In this document: piece by piece, positions 8,082 through 13,806 of the stretch
How positions within the stretch are numbered: the first letter of the stretch is position 1
Layout: each line of letters starts with the position of its first letter
DNA from: CAZAPG01 sp964486935
Lineage (GTDB): Bacteria > Chloroflexota > Anaerolineae > 4572-78 > J111
Length of the DNA stretch: 25,627 nucleotides
Direction of reading: 5' to 3'
Assembly (NCBI GenBank): GCA_964486935.1
Contig: CAZAPG010000071.1
Coordinates: 1-25,627, forward strand
Notes under the pieces: model-generated
Seen by the model: the letters and a program-made list of their open reading frames with translations, nothing else
Databases searched by the model: none
Told to the model about the DNA's origin: nothing
Translations under genes and position numbers: made by a program

Positions 8082-9819
8082 CGGCGGATTCCTCCCGAAG
8101 TTTATCAGTATTTGAAGACGCCTGACGGAGTATAGCAATTTCCTCTCTGTCTTTGACCAGCGTATCTAGCCGGGCTTTTTGTTGGGCAATAAATTTGCTC
8201 AACTCTTCTCTCTCAATTTCATATTCGGCTTGCAAACTGGCAACTTTAGCCTCCAGAAGCTGGCGTTTGTATTCGAGTGCGCGCTGCTTTTGCTCAATCT
8301 CATGCCGAAGGGATAAAAGTTCGGCTTTTTCGCGGGCTTCTTGCGAATGTCGCGCCGCGCCGGTTAACACGCCCTCCGGGCCAATATATGGCTCTATCAG
8401 CTTTACGCCGGTATCCGTCAGATGAAATTCGCGAACCTGATTAGAGTGGGCCATACCGCGCGATTTAATGATATACATTACCCGGTTGCGCTCGCCGCTG
8501 CTTTCCAGAGTGTTCAGAATCAGCCAGGTATCGGCCAGCGAAGAAACGTCCACATCCGTTTGTTCCAGTTCTTGATCGCCATCGGTCAGGCTGGTTAGCA
8601 GCGAGGTTTTTTGCCGGGCTTTCAAAAAATCAATCAGCCGCACCAGGGTTGCTTTGACCTCGTATCTGAGGCCAATATTCAATAAACTGGTAATGGGGTC
8701 GATAATTATAGCTTCGGGGTCAAATTGAGTTATCAGGCGGTACATAGTTACCAGATGGGCCTCCAGGCCGTAGGCCGTGGGGCGCACCGAGTAAATTTGC
8801 AGTAGCCCCTGCTCTACCCATGGGGCCAAATCAAGCCCAATTGAGCGCATATTTCTGATGATTTGGCCGGTTGACTCCTCAAAGGTAAAGTAGACACACC
8901 GTTCGCCTTGCCGGCAGAAGGCGTGGGCAAAGTTGGCAGCCACACTGCTTTTGCCGGTTCCGGCGGCGCCGGAAACCAGAATGGTGCTGCCGCGATAGTA
9001 GCCGCCTCCAAGCATGTCATCTAACCCGGCAATTCCGGTTGAAACGCGCCCGGTAGATACCTGGTGCTCAAGATTGACCGATGTGATTGGCAGAATATAA
9101 AACCCCGCTTCGCCAATTAAAAAGGGGTATTCATCGGTGCCATGGGCCGAGCCGCGATATTTGATAACCCGCAAGCGCCGGGTTGACCGCTGGTCGGTAA
9201 CCCGGTGGTCTAGCAGGATGACACAGTCAGAAAGGTATTCTTCCAGTCCGTGACGGGTCATAAAACTATCTGCTGCTCGCTCGCCGGTTACAATGGCGGT
9301 TACATTTTTTTGTTTGAGCCAGCGAAACAGCCGTTGAAATTCGGCCCGCAACATAGCCTGGTTAAGCAGGTTGGCAAAGAGCGCTTCAATTGTATCGAGC
9401 ACTACCCGTTTAGCGCCAATCGAGTTGATGGCCTGCTCAAGGCGCACAAACAAACCATCCAGATTGTATTGGCCTATCTCTACAAAATCTGCGGCTTCAA
9501 GGTCAATGTGGTCAATAACCAACTGCTTGTTTTTGGTCAAGGCTGGCAAATCAAGCCCAAAAACGGTAAAGTTTTCTTGGATTTCCGCCTCGGTTTCCCC
9601 AAAACTTATCAGAACACCCGGCTCATTGTAAAGCGTTGCGCCGTGAGCCAGAAATTCCACGCCAAAAATGGTTTTGCCACAGCCAGGCCCGCCATAAATC
9701 AGGGTTGGACGCCCCTGGGGCAAGCCGCCATTCGTAATCTCATCAAAACCTTGGATACCGGTGGGACACTTTGCCACTGCCGGCTGAACAGATTGATGCT
9801 GCATTTTTTCTGTAAACAT
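8050..9819 (-). CDS. kaiC: KaiC-like double-domain ATPase/kinase
   Basis: A 589-residue protein with two RecA-type domains, as in the circadian ATPase KaiC. CI spans about 17-250 with Walker A GGPGCGKT (43-50). CII spans about 255-480 with Walker A GAAGTGKS (284-291) and catalytic EE at 314-315. The CII phosphorylation triad aligns as T421, S426 and S427 (Synechococcus T426, S431, T432). CI has GE (74-75) where Synechococcus has EE (77-78), so the first glutamate is lost. After about residue 490 the protein departs from Synechococcus KaiC and carries a charged coiled coil (about 490-565), with no obvious KaiA-type tail. Start ATG 9819 has AGGAAAGAG upstream. No kaiA was seen. KaiB overlaps its 3' end. 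The exact rhythm or timing role is not shown by sequence. Confidence 0.94.
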   Translation of the reverse strand: MFTEKMQHQSVQPAVAKCPTGIQGFDEITNGGLPQGRPTLIYGGPGCGKTIFGVEFLAHGATLYNEPGVLISFGETEAEIQENFTVFGLDLPALTKNKQLVIDHIDLEAADFVEIGQYNLDGLFVRLEQAINSIGAKRVVLDTIEALFANLLNQAMLRAEFQRLFRWLKQKNVTAIVTGERAADSFMTRHGLEEYLSDCVILLDHRVTDQRSTRRLRVIKYRGSAHGTDEYPFLIGEAGFYILPITSVNLEHQVSTGRVSTGIAGLDDMLGGGYYRGSTILVSGAAGTGKSSVAANFAHAFCRQGERCVYFTFEESTGQIIRNMRSIGLDLAPWVEQGLLQIYSVRPTAYGLEAHLVTMYRLITQFDPEAIIIDPITSLLNIGLRYEVKATLVRLIDFLKARQKTSLLTSLTDGDQELEQTDVDVSSLADTWLILNTLESSGERNRVMYIIKSRGMAHSNQVREFHLTDTGVKLIEPYIGPEGVLTGAARHSQEAREKAELLSLRHEIEQKQRALEYKRQLLEAKVASLQAEYEIEREELSKFIAQQKARLDTLVKDREEIAILRQASSNTDKLREESADGDHQQTGSS

Positions 9820-9933
9820 ATATCTCTTTCCTGTTTCAAAATCGACAGGTTAATTTTGCGCAGATAAAAATTTGGAGCGCACCCTCTAGCAAGTAAACAT
9901 AATATTTTACGACCTGGCAATAGATATCATAGT

Positions 9934-9939
9934 ATTATA
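9934..9939 (-). promoter_or_regulatory. Extended -10 promoter candidate for kaiCB
   Basis: The minus strand reads TGTTATAAT: a perfect TATAAT preceded by TG one base away, an extended -10 box. No good -35 box sits 16-18 bases upstream, as is usual for extended -10 promoters. The start would be near 9927, leaving a leader of about 107 bases. A short inverted repeat CCGTA/TACGG (9965-9978 region) lies just upstream and could be an operator. The rest of the 9820-10058 gap shows nothing clear. Confidence 0.45.
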
Positions 9940-10058
9940 ACATTTCAACCAGGGATTTCTATCCGTAATTCTACGGTAAAAGGGGGTCAATCGGTACTAA
10001 TTTTTAACAATCTAACCCAATTCTAAAACCGGTTGCCTTTTAAACTTTGGCAGGTGGA

Positions 10059-10658
10059 TTAATCGTCTTGCCTGGCTGCCGGGCCGTAAGAGGCTCCTTG
10101 CCAGCGTTGAAATAAATCTTGGTCTAATTCAATTTCAAACAAATCCAGCACCCGGTTGACGGTTTGGTTGATGATATCTTCGAGGGTTTGGGGGCGATGG
10201 TAAAAAGCCGGCATCGGCGGCATGATGATGGCGCCCATCTCGGTTGCCTGGGCCATCAGGCGAATATGCCCCAAATGCAGCGGCGTTTCTCGCAGCGCCA
10301 GCACCAACCTGCGCCGGTCTTTTAGGGTCACATCGGCGGCGCGCAGCAGCAGATTATCGCTGTAGCAATTGGCAATGCCGGATAACGTTTTAATGGCGCA
10401 GGGTATAACTACCATGCCCATTGTTTTGTAAGAGCCAGAGGAGATGGCGGCGGCCACATTATTAAAACTATAAAGGGTGTCGGCCAGGGCTTCAACCTGG
10501 TCAACTGCGTAGTCAGTTTCCAGCAGAATGGTTCGCTTGGCGGCGTTGCTCATCACCAGATGAGTTTCAACATTCTTTACGCTGCGCAGCACCTCCAGCA
10601 GCCGGATGCCATAAATTACGCCGCTGGCCCCCGAAATACCAACGATTAACCTTTTCAT
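10059..10658 (-). CDS. ubiX: UbiX-type flavin prenyltransferase
   Basis: A 199-residue soluble flavoprotein of the UbiX/Pad1 family. These enzymes attach a dimethylallyl group to FMN to make the prenylated FMN used by UbiD-type decarboxylases. Visible motifs: GISGASG (7-13, FMN phosphate loop), SSGSYKTMGM (73-82), IPCAIKTLSGIA (85-96), RRRLVLALRETPL (115-127) and PPMPAFY (147-153). Length is typical. The start at 10658 is supported by AAAGGAAC 8 bases upstream and by the MKRLIVGISGASG opening; the frame extends to 10775 only as non-conserved residues. No UbiD partner lies in the window, so the pathway served (quinone synthesis or aromatic acid decarboxylation) is open. The gene appears to stand alone, since a repeat separates it from the reductase upstream. 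Confidence 0.94.
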   Translation of the reverse strand: MKRLIVGISGASGVIYGIRLLEVLRSVKNVETHLVMSNAAKRTILLETDYAVDQVEALADTLYSFNNVAAAISSGSYKTMGMVVIPCAIKTLSGIANCYSDNLLLRAADVTLKDRRRLVLALRETPLHLGHIRLMAQATEMGAIIMPPMPAFYHRPQTLEDIINQTVNRVLDLFEIELDQDLFQRWQGASYGPAARQDD

Positions 10659-10755
10659 TTGCTGTTCCTTTAAGGCGCTTTTTGCAACGAAGAAACAAAG
10701 ACAAAAGGTAACTACTCCGCCGCCGGTTGGCCCAGCGTTAAAACGCCGGGTTGAA

Positions 10756-10860
10756 ACAGGTGAAAGGACGCTCAAGCGCCCTGAATTCGCTTAAAATTGG
10801 GCTTTTGAGTCGGTTTTAACCGACTTTCACCTGTCTTAGCCTGGGATTTGAATCCCAGGC
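10756..10860. repeat. Composite palindromic intergenic repeat (MITE-like)
   Basis: Three nested inverted repeats fill the gap between the reductase and ubiX. ACAGGTGAAAG (10756-10766) pairs with CTTTCACCTGT (10824-10834). AGTCGGTTTTAACCGACT (10808-10825) is a perfect palindrome. An 11-bp-arm palindrome spans 10839-10860 (GCCTGGGATT / AATCCCAGGC). There is no coding frame. This looks like a non-autonomous dispersed element; copy number elsewhere cannot be seen here. Confidence 0.6.
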
Positions 10861-10869
10861 GACGCCGGC

Positions 10870-11871
10870 TTACAAGATCTGCATTTTCATCCACGGCGCG
10901 GAATTATGAAAATTGACCACGGCGCTGCCGGGCGGCACAAGCTCGTCGCAGGCGGCCCGGATCGACTCGTCAAGGGTCATATCTAATACCGGCAGCAACT
11001 GCTCTAAATGCTGCACCGTTCTGGGGCCAATGATGGGGGCGGTAATGCCGGGTTGCTCTTTAACCCACAAAACAGCCAGTTGAGCCGGCGGGATGCCAAA
11101 TTTTTGGGCCAGGGCCACAAATTGATTGCCAACTTCAATGCCTTTGGCCGTGACTCGTTCGGCATAGATGCCGCCGCGCAGCGCGGCCCGCGAGTCGGCT
11201 GGGAAGTTTTGGGCATCTGCGTAGCGGCCGGTCAGAACCCCCTGGGCCAGCGGCGTCCAGGGGATGACCGCCAACCCGTGAGCCTGGCACATGGGGATTA
11301 GTTCGTTTTCAATGCGCCGGTCCAGCAAATTGTAGGGTGGCTGCTCCGAAATGTAGCGAGCGCACCCTTTTAACTCACTGACCATCAGCGCTTCCATTAC
11401 CTGCCAGGTCGGATGGGTGGAGCAGCCAATGTAGCGAATTTTCCCCTGCCGCACCAAATCCGTCAACGCGCCCAGCGTCTCGTCTGCCGGGATGTCGGGC
11501 GAGGGGCGATGCATCTGGTACAGGTCAATGTAATCGGTTTGCAGCCGCCGCAGCGAGTCTTCGCAGGCTTTAATGATATGCAATCTGGAGTTGCCCTGCT
11601 GGTTGGGGCCGGGGCCGGTGGGGTAGTGGGCTTTGGTAGCTAAAATGACCTGCTCTCTCTGCCCGTTTTGGGCCAATATCTGGCCAATAAATCGCTCCGA
11701 CTCGCCGTTGGCGTAGCTGTTGGCTGTGTCGATAAAATTGATGCCGGCCTCCAGAGCGCGATTGACGATGTTGGCGGCCTCGTCGATGGGGGTGGGATGG
11801 GCAAAGTTGGCCGTGCCCAAACAAAGGGGCGAAACTTTAACGCCGGTTCTGCCTAATGCGCGATATTCCAT
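10870..11871 (-). CDS. Aldo/keto reductase
   Basis: A 333-residue cytosolic TIM-barrel oxidoreductase of the aldo/keto reductase superfamily, expected to use NADPH to reduce carbonyl groups. The catalytic tetrad is visible: D48 and Y53 in FIDTANSY, K80 in LATKAHY and H121 in YQMHRPS. The C-terminal IIGPRTVQHLEQ matches the nucleotide-binding end typical of the family, and the opening MEYRALGRTGVKVSPLCLGT is characteristic of the YghZ/YajO-like branch. AGGTGAG lies 6 bases before the ATG. It has its own promoter candidate and is separated by a terminator from the upstream oxidase gene, so it is probably monocistronic. The substrate cannot be predicted. Confidence 0.95.
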   Translation of the reverse strand: MEYRALGRTGVKVSPLCLGTANFAHPTPIDEAANIVNRALEAGINFIDTANSYANGESERFIGQILAQNGQREQVILATKAHYPTGPGPNQQGNSRLHIIKACEDSLRRLQTDYIDLYQMHRPSPDIPADETLGALTDLVRQGKIRYIGCSTHPTWQVMEALMVSELKGCARYISEQPPYNLLDRRIENELIPMCQAHGLAVIPWTPLAQGVLTGRYADAQNFPADSRAALRGGIYAERVTAKGIEVGNQFVALAQKFGIPPAQLAVLWVKEQPGITAPIIGPRTVQHLEQLLPVLDMTLDESIRAACDELVPPGSAVVNFHNSAPWMKMQIL

Positions 11872-11901
11872 TTTTACTCACCTGAGTTGGGTTTGGGGTT
11901 T

Positions 11902-11929
11902 ATTATAGGGGCGGTAAATGAGGAAACAA
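11902..11929 (-). promoter_or_regulatory. Promoter candidate for the aldo/keto reductase
   Basis: The minus strand carries a perfect TATAAT (11902-11907) with TTGTTT (11924-11929) 16 bases upstream. A start near 11896 gives a leader of about 25 bases. The box lies just past the terminator of the neighbouring oxidase. Confidence 0.5.
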
Positions 11930-11932
11930 AAT

Positions 11933-11959
11933 AGACGCCCGCGAGTTGGGCGGGCGTCT
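11933..11959 (-). terminator. Intrinsic terminator of the flavoprotein oxidase gene
   Basis: A perfect 10-bp stem AGACGCCCGC/GCGGGCGTCT (11933-11942 with 11950-11959) with a 7-base loop. On the minus strand it is followed by ATTTTGTTT, 28 bases past the oxidase stop. The T-tract is interrupted, so efficiency may be moderate. Confidence 0.75.
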
Positions 11960-11986
11960 ATTAATTTTATTGATTTTTTGCTGCCG

Positions 11987-13414
11987 TTAAACGCCTGGTT
12001 TGATGTTCTGGTTCAGGCTAAAGAAGTTGGTGGGGTCGTATTTGTTTTTAAGGGCCACCAGTCGCTGGTATTTGGGGCCAAAGGCCTGACGCATCATTTT
12101 GTCGCCCTCTTCCTGAAAGCCGGGAAAATTGAGATAGCGGCTGCCATCCGAAAATTCCTGCATGTCGGCCACAAACTCGCGCAGCCAGGCGATGTTGGCT
12201 TCGTCATCTTCGGGTTTTTCCCAGTTGGCCTCCGGGCTAAGCAAGAAGGCTGCCTGCCGGCCATAAAAGGCGCTTTCCTGGCTGTCAACCTGTTTTACCG
12301 CGCCGCCAATGTACCACAGGTCAACGGTGCTAAAAACAGAGGGTTGCCGGCGGGCGTGCTTTACAAAGCGGTCGATAACTTCATCATCCAGCCGGCTCAG
12401 GTTGAGCGACTTCCAGTAGTAGCGCATTCCGTTGGGATAATCGGCATCAAAAACTTTTTGCGCTTCCACGTAGGGCATAATGCCGCTAAAGTCGGCAAGC
12501 GGCTGGCCAAAGTTGCGCAAGGGCTGCATCACTCTTTCGCCTTCCTGGGCCGGGCCGGCGTACATTGCGCCAAACAGAACAAAGGGTTTGCCCTGAATTT
12601 CCTTGGGAAAAGCCTCGCCGTGGGGCGGAATAATGCCGGTAGCCAGCAGAGTGCTTATTTCATCGGGCGCGGCGGCTGAGTAGTCGCGGTAAAATTGAAT
12701 GGCTTTTTTCATGTTGTCGCCTTCGCCATTGTGAAACACAAAGGTAAAGGCCACTTCCGGCCCCAGCGGATAGAGCCGGTACTCAAACTCGGTAACAATG
12801 CCAAAGTTGCCGCCGCCGCCTTTAATGCCCCAAAAGAGGTCGCTGTTTTCGCTGGCGCTGGCCGTGATAACGCGGCCAGCGGCGGTAACTACCTGCGCCG
12901 ATATCAGGTTGTCGCAGCTCAGGCCGTATTTGTTGCGCAGCCAGCCCAAACCGCCGCCCAGGGTTAACCCGGCAATTCCCGTGGCCGATACAACGCCCAT
13001 CGGCGTAACCAGGCCGTGTTTTTGGGTGGCTTCATCCAAATTGCCAATGGTTGCGCCGCCGCCGGCGCGAGCCGCCCGGGCCTGGGGGTCAACATGAACG
13101 TAGTTCATTGGCCCCAAATCAATCACCAGGCCGCCATCGTTGGTGGCGTGGCCGGCTACGTTGTGGCCGCCGCCGCGCACGGACACTTTTAGATTATGCT
13201 CGCGGGCAAAATTGACCGCTGTAACAACGTCAGACACATTGGCGCAGCGGGCAATCAGCGCCGGATAGCGGTCAATCATTCCGTTCCATACGGCGCGGGC
13301 TTCATCGTACCCGGCGTCGCCGGGGCGAATCAACCGGCCGCGCAGGCTGGCTGCAAATTGTTGAATTTGGGTATCGGTGAGCTGTGTATCAACTACTTTT
13401 TCCATGCTTAACAT
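11987..13414 (-). CDS. FAD-linked oxidase, PCMH/VAO type with BBE C-terminus
   Basis: A 475-residue flavoprotein of the vanillyl-alcohol oxidase fold. The PCMH FAD domain is at about 53-230, and the BBE segment near the end contains YDPTNFFSLNQNI. VRGGGHNVAGH carries H84, the residue that bonds FAD covalently in relatives such as 6-hydroxynicotine oxidase and berberine bridge enzyme. The cysteine that gives a second flavin bond in berberine bridge enzyme (GxCPTVG) is replaced (GVVSATG), so single covalent attachment is predicted. Such enzymes oxidise sugars, alkaloids or phenolics with oxygen; the substrate is unknown. No signal peptide. The start at 13414 has GGAG 9 bases upstream; the frame extends to 13480 without support. 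It sits 71 bases behind the small peptide gene and diverges from the LuxR-type regulator. Confidence 0.93.
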   Translation of the reverse strand: MLSMEKVVDTQLTDTQIQQFAASLRGRLIRPGDAGYDEARAVWNGMIDRYPALIARCANVSDVVTAVNFAREHNLKVSVRGGGHNVAGHATNDGGLVIDLGPMNYVHVDPQARAARAGGGATIGNLDEATQKHGLVTPMGVVSATGIAGLTLGGGLGWLRNKYGLSCDNLISAQVVTAAGRVITASASENSDLFWGIKGGGGNFGIVTEFEYRLYPLGPEVAFTFVFHNGEGDNMKKAIQFYRDYSAAAPDEISTLLATGIIPPHGEAFPKEIQGKPFVLFGAMYAGPAQEGERVMQPLRNFGQPLADFSGIMPYVEAQKVFDADYPNGMRYYWKSLNLSRLDDEVIDRFVKHARRQPSVFSTVDLWYIGGAVKQVDSQESAFYGRQAAFLLSPEANWEKPEDDEANIAWLREFVADMQEFSDGSRYLNFPGFQEEGDKMMRQAFGPKYQRLVALKNKYDPTNFFSLNQNIKPGV

Positions 13415-13485
13415 TTGGGTTGACTCCTCAATTTTGCTGGTTAGATTAATTTTATTTGCTATTATCTGGCGCGTTGCCAATGGCG

Positions 13486-13578
13486 TTAGCCGGCCAGCGC
13501 AACGCCTACCATTGCCAAAATGGTCAGAAGAAAGGTAAAAAAGGCCGACCAGCTAATCAGTTTTTGATAAGTGTTCAT
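13486..13578 (-). CDS. 30-residue single-span membrane peptide
   Basis: A short gene of 30 codons. A consensus GGAGG ends 6 bases before the ATG at 13578. The peptide opens MNTYQKLISW and then has about 18 hydrophobic residues (11-29), ending ALAG, so it should be one membrane helix with a short cytosolic N-terminus. It could also be a cleavable signal-like leader. I recognise no family. It lies on the same strand as the flavoprotein oxidase, 71 bases upstream, with no terminator between them, so the two are probably one transcript and it is the first cistron. Small size makes chance a real possibility, but the exact ribosome site and clean hydrophobic pattern argue for a real gene. Confidence 0.6.
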   Translation of the reverse strand: MNTYQKLISWSAFFTFLLTILAMVGVALAG

Positions 13579-13746
13579 GTTGACCTCCACTGTTGCGCGC
13601 TGGTTTGCGCCAAATTGACTTTCGAGACCAGTTTACTAAAATTTTGGGGTAATTTTATCTGCCAAAATATAGGTTTAGGGTTTGGTTTGGGGTTGGGTTG
13701 GGGCCGGCTTACAGGCGTATTGATTTACTTAATTTCCCGGCAGTGC

Positions 13747-13752
13747 TATACT
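13747..13752 (+). promoter_or_regulatory. Extended -10 promoter candidate for the LuxR-type regulator
   Basis: TGCTATACT contains TATACT with the TG dinucleotide of an extended -10 box. No convincing -35 box is present. Transcription would begin near 13759, about 48 bases before the TTG start. The rest of the divergent 13579-13806 gap holds a G-rich tract (13672-13705) and no gene. Confidence 0.45.
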
Positions 13753-13806
13753 TGAATCAGACCCAACCGCGATACAACCAGGTAGAAGTCAAGAAAGGGC
13801 GTTCTG

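Noticed and set aside
9250..9867. 205-codon plus-strand frame opposite kaiC
   Set aside because: kaiC is fully supported by motifs on the other strand, and this frame shows no family features.
10659..10775. 39-residue N-terminal extension of UbiX
   Set aside because: The added residues are not family-like and the ribosome site supports the start at 10658.
11918..12679. 253-codon plus-strand frame opposite the oxidase
   Set aside because: Antisense shadow; it starts in the terminator region and the oxidase motifs are on the minus strand.
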